DNA of 64,000 nucleotides from Chitinophagaceae bacterium (GCA_017307755.1 JAFKGQ010000003.1:372001-436000), one strand, 5' to 3'; positions 54,179 to 63,528 are shown, numbered from the stretch's first letter. The notes: generated by a model not told the origin, from the sequence alone. Made by a program: numbers and translations.

Positions 54179-54325
54179 CTATTTAATAAAGTATAAGCCT
54201 TTTACGTTATCAGCGTAGTGTAAATCGTTTATTGAATCCCTTTCCAAACAAATATTAGTAGAATCATCGAATGAGAAACAATTTACCAATAGAGTATTCT
54301 GGGGAAATATTGTTTTTCCAGCCAT
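54179..54325 (-). CDS. Possible 48-residue remnant or small protein behind the RHS module
   Basis: Starting at ATG 54325, the frame reads MAGKTIFPQNTLLVNCFSFD and ends GLYFIK. The frame is also open for 12 codons before that ATG. The composition (hydrophobic beta-like blocks, charged spacer ERDSIND) looks protein-like, and the base composition is as AT-rich as the preceding gene. It could be a broken tail of an immunity-type gene or chance. No family recognised. Confidence 0.2.
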   Translation of the reverse strand: MAGKTIFPQNTLLVNCFSFDDSTNICLERDSINDLHYADNVKGLYFIK

Positions 54326-54372
54326 CGTGAGTCTACCCGGATAATAACTGCCATCCCCTTTTTAATTTAATA

Positions 54373-55101
54373 TCAATTTTTATCAGAAGTGTCGACAATG
54401 CTATAGAGCAAATTAGGCGAAATAGTACCATTTGGGTCAATCGGTATCATTAATAAGAAGTATACCTTGGAGCCTCGTTTTAAAAACAACATACTCATTG
54501 GCTTACTAGCTTTTGTACCCAGTGCCATTTCTTTTCCAGTAACATAAATATCAATAGCTCCTTTTTCGAGATATCTTATGGAAAAGTCTTTACATAATAA
54601 ATGATAACTTACAACATTGTTACCTTTTATACTTTGTATGGAGTCTCCGGCCAGCGTAAGGAAGATTTCGGAAGTAGGCTTAATAAATGAAGACCGATAT
54701 TGAAATTGGCAAGACTCATTAAGATTAATTACTGAATAAACTTCTCCAACGGTCCGATCGGTGCTTTTATTGGTTTCATGTAATATATTTTGCAAAGATA
54801 CTGCCTTACCAACGGCGATCTTATTAATAATAAGATAATACTTTTGATCAAAAGAGAGAATTGAAATAGGCGCCCTATTCTTAAAATTTACAATTTTATC
54901 AGCCTTCAATTTACTCCAATAATTCTTTTCAAGCAAGGTTGAGTCTTCCGGTAAGATCGAATACGTCATAGGAAGATCATTTGTGAAAGATTCTTGAATA
55001 TCATTAAACCCGTTCATGATTTTAATCCCTGCAAAAAGTAAAAATGCTACTACACATAAGGCTATGATCAAAACTTTCAATCTAGTTCTATTTTTTTTCA
55101 T
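54373..55101 (-). CDS. Single-pass membrane protein linked to the RHS fragment (putative immunity or accessory protein)
   Basis: A 242-residue protein. A basic N-terminus and one membrane helix (about 9-28, VLIIALCVVAFLLFAGIKIM) are followed by an extracytoplasmic beta-rich domain with FDQKYYLIINKIAVGKAVSL, IFLTLAGDSIQSIKGNNVVS and MSMLFLKRGSKVYFLLMIPI. No known domain recognised. The gene is clearly more AT-rich than its neighbours by eye and lies 23 bases downstream of the RHS fragment on the same strand, the position where immunity genes of polymorphic toxins sit. The immunity role is inference only. Confidence 0.6.
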   Translation of the reverse strand: MKKNRTRLKVLIIALCVVAFLLFAGIKIMNGFNDIQESFTNDLPMTYSILPEDSTLLEKNYWSKLKADKIVNFKNRAPISILSFDQKYYLIINKIAVGKAVSLQNILHETNKSTDRTVGEVYSVINLNESCQFQYRSSFIKPTSEIFLTLAGDSIQSIKGNNVVSYHLLCKDFSIRYLEKGAIDIYVTGKEMALGTKASKPMSMLFLKRGSKVYFLLMIPIDPNGTISPNLLYSIVDTSDKN

Positions 55102-55124
55102 GGAAAATTATCTTGTTTGTTATT

Positions 55125-56861
55125 CTAAAGAGCCAGAGCGAGGGGTACAAGAACAATGGCAGCGGCTGTGACAAGGACGGTACCCACTCCAGGACGAATA
55201 GTCAAGTCGCCACCAGAAATAGTGCCATCTTCTCTTTTATGACTACCACCACCGCCTACTTGACCAAATCCCACACCGAGGCCCACTGTCAAGTGACCTT
55301 CGTATCCATCCACACCAAGCCCAGCTTGGATCGAGAGATCTCTATTTACTCCTAAAGTTAGAGGGCCGGCTGAAATTGACGCACCATCAAACTTGCCATT
55401 ACTGTATGATACGTCTGTCGTTGCGATTTTTCCTTCCTTTCCCTCTACCTTTCCCGAAAATCCTGACACTGTTATCTTGTCAAGAAGTGGAGTACGAACT
55501 ATATCTTTTTCTTTTATTACCTTTTGAGTTGTTGTTGAACCAATAAGCGGTTCTTCACCGCTACCAGAACTTTTGTTTTTTTTCGTTTGAGGTGATGTTC
55601 CTTCATTGGTTGATTTGGATTTTTCTTCTTCTTGACTTTTATTTGGTCCAACTCCTAACGGCGTTAACGGATCAAATTTGGGCTGATTTACTCTTGAAGG
55701 ATAAGGTGCGGATGTATCCCCTAACGGATCATTATGTAATATGGGATTATTTTGCATCGCTGAATAAAGGCTCAGTGCATAATCAGGCTTAGAATCTATC
55801 TGCCACCATCTCCCCAACTGAGGGTCCAATTCCCTTAATTGCGTCTCATACATCTCCAACCCACTGCCATCGCTGAACTCTTTATTCTGCAATTCCGACC
55901 CCTTATTATATCGATACTTGTTTTCAACATACTGGCTCTTCAACGCCTTATCGGATATTCCCGCCATGGTAAGGCCGAACGGATAATAATGCGTTTCTTC
56001 CACCATCGGGCTACTGAAGTAGCGTATACTTAAATTATCAAAGAACACATCCCAGCCTTTTGTCTCATTACTCACCCAAATATACAAATATCCGCTCTTT
56101 TTTATTTTCATCAGTGGCGCAGTCAATGACAGCAACTGATCAGGGGTCGTGACAGGGCGGGCGCCGCTGGATGCAGAGTCATAATTAAATTGGTCGTCCA
56201 AAAGCATCCAGTTTAAGTAAGCTTTGGGGGTAGTGGACGGGGTAGCATCATAATTGTTGATAAACCTATCTACTGATAAGCCCACCGGGCTGCCGCTCGT
56301 GTTCAACTGACCCAAGGTTCCATGACTTCCGCCCGTCATTCCCGCTAACCCTCCAGCCAGTGTTGCCAAGATGTTGGGTACTACGCTTTGCTGTTGAGAA
56401 GTCGATCCGCCGCTGCGGAAGAAAGCTTTCGTTGCAATTGTCAAAGAATCCCCGCTCATGACCTTTAATAAAAGGGCCGGTCCCATAGGATGAATGCTGC
56501 CATTCACCCGTGCCACTGAATCATTAGGAATGGTAGTATTGTCTGTCGGATAGCCACCCGGTACTGCAGAAGCCGCATAACTACAACTGTCGACATTATA
56601 AAACAATGCCTTTTCCTTCGTCCGATAGGCGTTTTCCATTGTCGCTATATATACTGCCGTGTCCTGCTGTTCCGTCAGTACTACCCGGGTATTACCCAGA
56701 TGGTCTTTTATAAAGTAGTCATAAAAGTACCTGTATGCACTGTCGTTATTCTGAAAATATTGTTTGGCATAACGGATACGCCCTTCCTCATGATTCAGGA
56801 ACTGCAGAGTATCATTCTGATATACAAAACCATCCAGGTAACGGGAGTAAAAAAAGCCGCC
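55125..56861 (-). pseudogene. RHS repeat-associated core protein, 5'-truncated, with variable C-terminal tip
   Basis: An ATG start at 56639 gives 504 residues, but the same frame is open upstream to 56861 and continues to read RHS sequence without a start: YLDGFVYQNDTLQFLNHEEG, RYFYDYFIKDHLGNTRVVL. Further on come ETHYYPFGLTMAGIS, YNKGSELQNKEFSDGSG, LEMYETQLRELDPQLGRWWQ and NPILHNDPLGD, the RHS core. After the core, about 190 residues are unique: a Ser/Lys/Glu-rich linker, a Gly-rich beta part and a hydrophobic end (VLVTAAAIVLVPLALAL). The homology starts at the T run of the upstream terminator, so the long N-terminal RHS part and promoter are missing. It is a displaced tip cassette or a decayed gene. 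Confidence 0.75.
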
Positions 56862-56880
56862 TCATTTTGTGAGACGGCTT
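56848..56880 (-). terminator. Intrinsic terminator of the Sus-locus lipoprotein gene
   Basis: On the minus strand an 11-bp stem (AAGCCGTCTCA with TGAGGCGGCTT, one G-U) around a CAAAA loop is followed by a T run. It lies 22 bases after the stop at 56903. The RHS frame begins in this structure. Confidence 0.85.
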
Positions 56881-56902
56881 CTTTTTCTGTATGCAGTGTT
56901 TG

Positions 56903-57784
56903 TTATTTCCTCAATACTGTAGTAATCGCTGAGTAGGTACCCGAAGCATCGGTTACCGTGAATTTGATCGTAAAGGTTTGTTTACAGGAAGAAAACGAAC
57001 CGGAGCCCAAGATCTTGGAGGGACCATGACCATATGAATTCAGTACATAGGTCTGTGAAGGAACGGTAACCGTAAAATTGGAAGGATCGCTCCAGTCAAG
57101 CATAGCCGTCAGGCCCAGATGTGCAGGATTAGTGGGTAAAAATCCTGCGGAAGCACCGGAGGGGTCCAAATCCCCATATCCAACATCTGCAGTAGCCCCC
57201 AGATCATGGATCTTAATAGTAGCGCTGGTAGGTCCGGTGCTATCCCAGTCACTGATAGAGGCAATATATGGGCCTTGCGGGCTAGCGTTGTCATTGGTAT
57301 GGGTATAGTTCCCTACAAGCTCCGCTTTAACTACTTCGCAATATCGCTGCATAACGACGGAATAGGTAGTATTGTAAGCATTAGCAGGAACATCACCCCC
57401 TGTTATTTTTAAAAATACCGTATCTATTCTGCCAATAGGATAACCTGCATAAATACCTTTTAGCACGACAGAATCGGAGGCTTTTCCGGCAGGAATGGTG
57501 ATGGTAGTAGGCGCGACGGTGTATTGAGTTCCTGCAACCGCTGCATAAGAGGAATCTTTGATAACGATCTTCCTGTCGACATTCGAAACGTTCGTAATGC
57601 CAATGGGGATTTTGATCTGCGAATTCGGGTCATTTTTGACAAAATACAGGTTATACGACACCCGCGGAGTAGCAAACTCGGAGTAGGCCGGTACCTTAAG
57701 GATAGCTTTGTTCTTATCGCAAGCGACAATTGTCACAATTGTGGCAACCAGGCAGGCGATGATCACTAATAATTTATTTCGCAT
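56903..57784 (-). CDS. Sus-locus surface lipoprotein (SGBP-like)
   Basis: A 293-residue lipoprotein with lipobox VTIVACDK. The N-terminal half has YNLYFVKNDPNSQIKIPIGI and ITIPAGKASDSVVLKGIYAG, the pattern of the DUF1735/DUF4843-like Ig domain seen in surface glycan-binding proteins. The C-terminal half (about 150-293) is beta-rich and ends with FTIKFTVTDASGTYSAITTV. It is the third gene of the second Sus locus and probably sits on the cell surface to hold ligand for the SusCD pair. The ligand is unknown. Confidence 0.8.
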   Translation of the reverse strand: MRNKLLVIIACLVATIVTIVACDKNKAILKVPAYSEFATPRVSYNLYFVKNDPNSQIKIPIGITNVSNVDRKIVIKDSSYAAVAGTQYTVAPTTITIPAGKASDSVVLKGIYAGYPIGRIDTVFLKITGGDVPANAYNTTYSVVMQRYCEVVKAELVGNYTHTNDNASPQGPYIASISDWDSTGPTSATIKIHDLGATADVGYGDLDPSGASAGFLPTNPAHLGLTAMLDWSDPSNFTVTVPSQTYVLNSYGHGPSKILGSGSFSSCKQTFTIKFTVTDASGTYSAITTVLRK

Positions 57785-57824
57785 TTGATAGAATTTAATT
57801 ATTAATTGTGCTGGATAAGTCGTT

Positions 57825-59327
57825 TTATGGGTTTTGATCTGCTGCAGTCATAGACTTATTTGAATTCAGTTCTTCCTGCGGAATCCTGAACAGGAACTTG
57901 GGATCCTGGTCGGCCAACGTGTAGACGTTTGCATCATAGTTCGGAGAACCATGATTACCCGGGCCAGTGGGACGATTTACCCCTTGTTTTAGCCGTTTGA
58001 TATCAAATAATGCGAGCCCTTCACCCCATAATTCGATCCTTCTCTGCAAAAGGATCTCATTGATCAGGTTTGCACCGCTTAGCCCAGCGGAAGTATAGCC
58101 GGAATACCTGTTCTTGATCAGCGTTTCCAGCACCGTATGAGCTTCCGGTTCATGCCCGGTGCGGGCCAATGCTTCCGCAGCGATCAGGTAATCCTCGGCA
58201 ACGCTGAGATACAAATAATCCCCTGCCCAACTTTTAGGGTTTGCCAGATGAAATTTTGTCTGGGTATAGTCGGGGATCTGATCAGTCCCTGTGCCGGGTG
58301 CGGTGAATACGGTCTTCCTTATATCCCCGGCAGCTATCTGATCGTATAAGGCTTTTGTAATTTTCTTTTGTTGTCCCAGTGATGCATAGTCGAAAGGTAC
58401 CGCGTCCATATGCGAAAACCAGGAAGGGTATACGGTTGCCTGGTCTACGATGACCTTTACACCCCATACCCACTCGGAGTTGCTCACTGAATTAAACCCG
58501 GATTGATAGGCAGCGTGGCTCATCAGGGTATAATTTCCTGATGATATCACTTTTTGAGCATAGGCGGCGGCTGTTGGGTAGTCTTCCATTTGTAAAGCTA
58601 CTCTTGCCCTCAGTGTCTGCACAGTAGTTACATCCACGCTGGAGACGTCTCTTCTTGCCTTCCCGGTGAGTAGCGTTTCGGCTTTTGTAAGGTCAGAGAC
58701 GATCGAATCATATACATTCTGTACTGTACCTCTCGGATTGCCTTTGCTGGTAGGCCCTGAATACGTCGGGATACCGGGCTTGCTTTCATTTCCTTTAAAA
58801 GTGTGCTGCTCAAAATTCACCAGGTAAAAATAAGAATGGGCCCGCAGGAACAAGGCCTGGCCTTTTATATTGTCCTTATCGGCTTGGAGGCCGGTAGACT
58901 TATCGATGGCAGAAATGATATTATTGGCGTTGTTGACGATCTGGTAGTAATACAGCCAGGTAGTGTAGGAACGCTGGCCATCCGAAGGGTCGGCCCCTGC
59001 GGTATACCGATAGTCGCCATTAAACCAGTTGTAACCTCTTGAGTTGACGACCATGTCATTTCCCATGAGGTCCATTATAAGGTCATGGGATTTCTGACCA
59101 AACAGGTCATGATTGCCGTTGGATTCTATCCCAAAGACATATGTAAGCCGGTAAATGCCATCGAGGGCTGTCTGGGCGCCTGCCGTCGTTTTAAAGATCA
59201 CGTCTGTGGTCACCTGGTTACTGGGAGAAGTCTCCAGGTAGCTCTTTTTACAACCACCAAATATAAGGGCGGTTAAAAGAGCCGGGAGCAAATATTTTGA
59301 TCTTGCAATATTTTTCATTGTAAACAT
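57825..59327 (-). CDS. SusD/RagB-family outer-membrane lipoprotein
   Basis: A 500-residue SusD-like protein with lipobox LIFGGCKK, then the N-terminal SYLETSPSNQVTTDVIFK. Signatures are DNIKGQALFLRAHSYFYLVN, GTVQNVYDSIVSDLTKAE, YLYLSVAEDYLIAAEALART, and LINEILLQRRIELWGEGLAL followed by FDIKRLKQG. ATG 59318 is an alternative start that gives the more usual MKNI N-terminus. It pairs with the susC gene 14 bases upstream and is followed by the lipoprotein gene 40 bases downstream. Confidence 0.95.
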   Translation of the reverse strand: MFTMKNIARSKYLLPALLTALIFGGCKKSYLETSPSNQVTTDVIFKTTAGAQTALDGIYRLTYVFGIESNGNHDLFGQKSHDLIMDLMGNDMVVNSRGYNWFNGDYRYTAGADPSDGQRSYTTWLYYYQIVNNANNIISAIDKSTGLQADKDNIKGQALFLRAHSYFYLVNFEQHTFKGNESKPGIPTYSGPTSKGNPRGTVQNVYDSIVSDLTKAETLLTGKARRDVSSVDVTTVQTLRARVALQMEDYPTAAAYAQKVISSGNYTLMSHAAYQSGFNSVSNSEWVWGVKVIVDQATVYPSWFSHMDAVPFDYASLGQQKKITKALYDQIAAGDIRKTVFTAPGTGTDQIPDYTQTKFHLANPKSWAGDYLYLSVAEDYLIAAEALARTGHEPEAHTVLETLIKNRYSGYTSAGLSGANLINEILLQRRIELWGEGLALFDIKRLKQGVNRPTGPGNHGSPNYDANVYTLADQDPKFLFRIPQEELNSNKSMTAADQNP

Positions 59328-59341
59328 TTCAAGTTAGAGAA

Positions 59342-62300
59342 TTACAAATTAAGGTTCAGACCAAAGGACACTGTGCGGAAGGGTGTATAAGTGGCATCTG
59401 CTACGCCATCAAACGCAAACTGGGGATCCATTCCCTTATGCGAGGTGAACAGCTTAGCGTTATCCACGTTCCCAAAGACACGTATGCCACTGATGCCGGC
59501 TTTCCGGATCGCGCTGTTGGGTATCCTATAGCTCAACGTAATGTTCTTGATATTCAACCAGGAGGCATCGTACAGCCAACGTGATGAACCGGACGCATCC
59601 TGCCCTGATATCTCTTTTTGCAGTCTGGGCACGTTAGTTACATCCCCGGGTTTCTGCCACCTGTTCAGGATCTCCTTCGCCCAGGCGGTACCAACTGAGC
59701 CGGGGTGCATGATAACCTGGAAATTCCCATCATAATATTTGCCACCTTCGGAGAAGGTCACCAGTACGGAAAGATCAAAGTTCTTATATCTGAAAGCGGT
59801 GGTTACGCCGCCTGTGAATTTGGGCAGGGCAGTACCTTTATAATAAAAGTTGGCATTATTGGTCAACACGCGCTGGCCAGTGGCCTTGCCAGTGCCGTCC
59901 AGCACATCTTTGTAATACAAAGCATCTCCGGTGGCGGCATCGACGCCGACAAATTCCTTGACCCACCAATCATAGATAGAGCGACCTACCATTATTTTCT
60001 TGTAGTTGGCACCATCAACGATCTCGGTTTGACCCGGCGGTAATTTGGTGAATCTATTGGTCAGGTGGGTAAAGTTGACATCGACCCTCCAATCGAAGTC
60101 CCTCTTCATAATGATATTATATCCTAAAGAAACTTCGATCCCTCTGTTCCTCAAAGCCCCAATATTCTGGTTGAAAGAAGTAAAGCCGGTAGAGCCAGGT
60201 ACTTTCACGGGGAATATCAGGTTGTTGGAAACCCTGTTAAACCATTCTATCGTACCCTGGAAACGTCTGTCGAATAAGGAGAAATCCACGCCGACGTTAA
60301 AGGTTTTGTTCCCTTCCCACACCAGGTCGGGGCTGGGTAAGCCGGCAGGTATATAGCCCGGATAGGATGCATTATTATTTCCTGCGCTATATAGATTCTG
60401 ATACGCATAGTAATTCTGAGTGAGCAGGTCGGGATTAAGCAGGGCCTGGTTCCCTTGTTCGCCATAGCTGACCCTCAGCTTAAGCTCATTCAGCCAGCGT
60501 AAACTTTTTACGAAATCTTCCTCTGAGATCCTCCAGGCGCCTCCCACGGAATAAAAGTTACCCCAGCGGTGGGTGGGATAAAACCGCGAAGTACCGTCCC
60601 TTCTATAAGAGCCGGATAAGAGATACTTACCTTTATAATCATAATTCAGATTGGAGAACCAGCTTTCGATCCGGAGGTTGTCGGTGAAAGAACTTGCGGC
60701 TTCGGTGGTGGCGGCATTGTCCAACTCTGATGAACCAGGGAAGGCAAAGCCGTTCCGGGTAGCGTATTCCTGGGTATTGATGTATTTATAATTCTCATGA
60801 CCACCCAGCACTCTTAAATTATGGTCTCCGATCGTTTTGTTCCAGGTAAGGACTTCGTTGAGCGTATAAGAGACGCGGCGATCTGACTTTTTTGTTGACC
60901 GGCCTGATACGTTAGCTGCGTCCCCGAATTGAGAATTCTGATACCTTGTGTTGTAATTATCATAATAGGTGACACCAAAGGTGGTCTTAAAGGTGAATTC
61001 CTTCAGAAATTTGGCTTCTAAATAGGTGTTGCCATTGCCATTGAAGATGTTGTCCGAGCGGTCATCCAGCGCCAGGGAACCCAACAGGTTGGAATTGGGT
61101 GCATAAGGCCTTGCTCCCATCTGGGAGGGTATGCCCCAGTCCAGGGCTCTTTGTCCTGTAGCGGGATCGATCACATATGCTCCTGTTGTAGGATCGTGCT
61201 GGTAAACGGGGTAAATAGGCCCCATAACCCGGGTATAATAGAAGGGGTTGGAAGTATAACTTCCTCCACTGAGCAGACCTGTCTGGTTGGAATAGGATCC
61301 ATCGATGCTCAATCCTGATTTAAGCCAGGTAGTAGGGGTGGCATTTACATTCAGGCGGGCATTATACCTTTTAATACCCGAAAACCGCACGATACCATCC
61401 TCGTGAAGATAACCTAACGAGAGCAGGTAATCATTTTTATCTCCCGCGCCGGTAATACCCAGGGTTACGTTCTGCCGCTGGGCTGTACGATATAGCGCCT
61501 TTTCCCAGGGCTCATTCCAAAGCAATTTGGCGTTGGGGTTTAATTTCCCTGTGGTGGGATCGACCAACTGATTACCGGGAACATTGTAAGCATTATAAGC
61601 AAGACCATTGGAGGGGGTGGTTAGTTGGGCGCTGGCACTGTCCGCAGCTCGTGCAAAAGTATATCCGCCTGCATAAACTCCTTTGTTCCTAATGGCCTCC
61701 CACATCAACTCGTAGTATTGCTGCTGGTTCACCCTGTCGTACTCCGGTATCCCACGGCTCATATAGCCCTGCACAGCTTTTACAGACACCGAACTACGTC
61801 CTTTGATACCCTTTTTAGTGGTCATCATGATAACGCCATTGGCGGCACGTGAACCATACAGCGCGGTGGCCGCAGCGTCTTTTAATACCGTAACAGAAGC
61901 GATATCGTCCATATTCAAGGCTGCGATAGACCCGTCATAAGGGATACCATCCAATACCCACAGCGGATCGCTGGATGCCTGATAAGAGCCGACACCCCTT
62001 ATCAATACGTTTGAGCTGCTGCCCGGAGCGCCACCGCCATTGGTGACCACAATGCCGGGAACCAGTCCTTCTATTGCCTTGGTGACAGACGTTACCTGTT
62101 GTTTGTCAAGCGTTGCAGCAGTGATGGTCCCTTCAGAACCCGTAAAGGATGTTTTCTTTACTGTACCATAAGGCACCTGTACAACGACCTCAGCCAGGGA
62201 CTGATCGGTTTTTTTCATCACAAAAGTGAGGCTGGTTTGGCTACCGATGTTCAATTCCAGCCTATCGAATCCAATATAGGAAACGATCAATGCCTTTACT

Positions 62301-62494
62301 TTTTGTGGAACAGAAATTGTATATGTTCCATCCTCCTTGGTAGCGACGGCAAGGTTGGTACCCTTTGCCTGCACGGTAGCCCCTGCAATGGGGTTACCCT
62401 GATCATCCTGAACCTTGCCGGTGACAGTCCGGGTCTGCGCCCATAGCTGACTGCAAAGCAGGATAAGGCTGCATAGTAATGAGAGTTTTCTCAT
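59342..62494 (-). CDS. SusC/RagA-family TonB-linked outer-membrane transporter
   Basis: A 1050-residue protein with signal peptide (MRKLSLLCSLILLCSQLWAQ), carboxypeptidase-like domain (VTGKVQDDQGNPIAGATVQA), plug (AEVVVQVPYGTVKKTSFTGS, NVLIRGVGSYQASSDPLWVL-DGIPYDG), ATALYGSRAANGVIMMTTKK and a 22-strand-type barrel ending SFGLNLNL. It is about 40 percent similar by eye to the other susC in the plug region but differs in the barrel, so the ligands probably differ. It forms an operon with susD and a surface lipoprotein. No glycoside hydrolase or peptidase is adjacent. Confidence 0.96.
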   Translation of the reverse strand: MRKLSLLCSLILLCSQLWAQTRTVTGKVQDDQGNPIAGATVQAKGTNLAVATKEDGTYTISVPQKVKALIVSYIGFDRLELNIGSQTSLTFVMKKTDQSLAEVVVQVPYGTVKKTSFTGSEGTITAATLDKQQVTSVTKAIEGLVPGIVVTNGGGAPGSSSNVLIRGVGSYQASSDPLWVLDGIPYDGSIAALNMDDIASVTVLKDAAATALYGSRAANGVIMMTTKKGIKGRSSVSVKAVQGYMSRGIPEYDRVNQQQYYELMWEAIRNKGVYAGGYTFARAADSASAQLTTPSNGLAYNAYNVPGNQLVDPTTGKLNPNAKLLWNEPWEKALYRTAQRQNVTLGITGAGDKNDYLLSLGYLHEDGIVRFSGIKRYNARLNVNATPTTWLKSGLSIDGSYSNQTGLLSGGSYTSNPFYYTRVMGPIYPVYQHDPTTGAYVIDPATGQRALDWGIPSQMGARPYAPNSNLLGSLALDDRSDNIFNGNGNTYLEAKFLKEFTFKTTFGVTYYDNYNTRYQNSQFGDAANVSGRSTKKSDRRVSYTLNEVLTWNKTIGDHNLRVLGGHENYKYINTQEYATRNGFAFPGSSELDNAATTEAASSFTDNLRIESWFSNLNYDYKGKYLLSGSYRRDGTSRFYPTHRWGNFYSVGGAWRISEEDFVKSLRWLNELKLRVSYGEQGNQALLNPDLLTQNYYAYQNLYSAGNNNASYPGYIPAGLPSPDLVWEGNKTFNVGVDFSLFDRRFQGTIEWFNRVSNNLIFPVKVPGSTGFTSFNQNIGALRNRGIEVSLGYNIIMKRDFDWRVDVNFTHLTNRFTKLPPGQTEIVDGANYKKIMVGRSIYDWWVKEFVGVDAATGDALYYKDVLDGTGKATGQRVLTNNANFYYKGTALPKFTGGVTTAFRYKNFDLSVLVTFSEGGKYYDGNFQVIMHPGSVGTAWAKEILNRWQKPGDVTNVPRLQKEISGQDASGSSRWLYDASWLNIKNITLSYRIPNSAIRKAGISGIRVFGNVDNAKLFTSHKGMDPQFAFDGVADATYTPFRTVSFGLNLNL

Positions 62495-62829
62495 AAGCTT
62501 TTCTGATTTTAGGTTAATGACTTAAATGTTGACAGTTGACAATGAAATAAAGGACACGGCATCTATCCGACGACGGTAGATACCAAAATGCTGCAATAAA
62601 AAAGGTGAATTAAAGACAACGAGAGTATGTTACTATCATGTGACTATAGTTTGTTTGGTTAATGAATGTTGACAGCAGATTCCTATAGGGTCAGAATACA
62701 TTTTAAACAATGTCTGCTACGCAATACGACATTGTTTCAGCATGTAAATGTACATATTTTAACAAAATTTCAAGAAAAGCAAGCTTAAGCGGCTATAAAT
62801 CAGCGCTGGCAGGGTGGTTGAAAAAGGTG
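62495..62829. other. Intergenic region upstream of the second susC
   Basis: It holds the second copy of the susC motif (62536-62550) and a bulged hairpin: ATCTATCCG (62561-62569) against CGGTAGAT (62574-62581), 67 bases before the susC start. The pentamer TTGAC with CAG also recurs at 62528 and 62666. No gene is supported here; short frames on the + strand run through the tRNA and are not coding. Confidence 0.45.
62536..62550 (-). promoter_or_regulatory. Motif shared by both susC upstream regions, copy 2
   Basis: TTGACAATGAAATAA (+ strand reading), 42 bases before the susC start, differs from copy 1 at 53793 by one base. Confidence 0.4.
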
Positions 62830-62901
62830 TGGTCCCGTCCAGAATCGAACTGGAATCCAGGGCTTCGGAGACCCTTATACTATCCATTGTACTACAGGAC
62901 C
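62830..62901 (-). tRNA. tRNA-Arg (anticodon CCG)
   Basis: On the minus strand the sequence folds into a complete cloverleaf: acceptor stem GGTCCTG/CGGGACC, D stem GTAC/GTAT, anticodon stem AGGGT/GCCCT with loop CTCCGAA (anticodon CCG), T stem TCCAG/CTGGA with loop TTCGATT, and discriminator A. CCA is not encoded. A T run follows the 3' end. It reads CGG arginine codons. Confidence 0.95.
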
Positions 62902-62932
62902 AGATGCAAAAATTACCCAATTACCATTATCC

Positions 62933-63514
62933 CTATTTCAGCAACTCCCGGAGGTTACTGCTGAATATCTTTACGGCAATGGCCAGCAAAATTACGCCAA
63001 AAAATTTACGTATCGCAATCATACCGGCTTCTCCTAAAATTTTTTCGATAGAATTCAGGGATTTAAGGACAATAAAGATGATCACGAGGTTGATCAGGAT
63101 GGCCAGGAGGACGGTGGTGGTGTCAAAATTAGCTTTTAGGGACATAATGGTCGTCAAAGTACCTGACCCGGCTATCAGGGGGAAGGCGATGGGGACCAGG
63201 ACCGAGGCTTTGGCGTCGGGCTCGCTTTTGAAGAACTCCACCCCCAGCACCATTTCCAGACCCAGGATAAAAATGACGATCGATCCACCTACGGCAAAAC
63301 TGCGCCGGTCGAGCCCAAGGATCTGCAAAAGCTTTTCCCCCGCGAAAAGAAAGGCGATCATGAGTAACCCGGAGATCAGGGTGGCCTTACCTTCGTGGAG
63401 CCCTCCTGATTTCTTCTTCAGGGCATGTAATAAAGGTATACTGCCGATGATATCTATTACGGCAAACAAGGTAAAAGTCACGGTAAGTAGCTGGTTCCAG
63501 TCAAAACCCTGCAT
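62933..63514 (-). CDS. MarC-family membrane protein
   Basis: A 193-residue protein with six hydrophobic segments in the MarC order: LTVTFTLFAVIDIIGSIPLL, LISGLLMIAFLFAGEKLLQI, FAVGGSIVIFILGLEMVLG, then VPIAFPLIAGSGTLTTIMSL, the conserved PLxxGPG-like stretch, followed by two more helices. MarC/YchE proteins are inner-membrane proteins without a settled function; they were once thought to confer drug resistance. It is 31 bases downstream of the tRNA-Arg gene and 14 bases after the phosphatase gene. Confidence 0.9.
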   Translation of the reverse strand: MQGFDWNQLLTVTFTLFAVIDIIGSIPLLHALKKKSGGLHEGKATLISGLLMIAFLFAGEKLLQILGLDRRSFAVGGSIVIFILGLEMVLGVEFFKSEPDAKASVLVPIAFPLIAGSGTLTTIMSLKANFDTTTVLLAILINLVIIFIVLKSLNSIEKILGEAGMIAIRKFFGVILLAIAVKIFSSNLRELLK

Positions 63515-63528
63515 GATCCCCCAATTTA

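Noticed and set aside
62830..62901. tRNA-Arg as an attachment site of a mobile element
   Set aside because: No integrase gene and no repeated tRNA 3' end were seen in the window.
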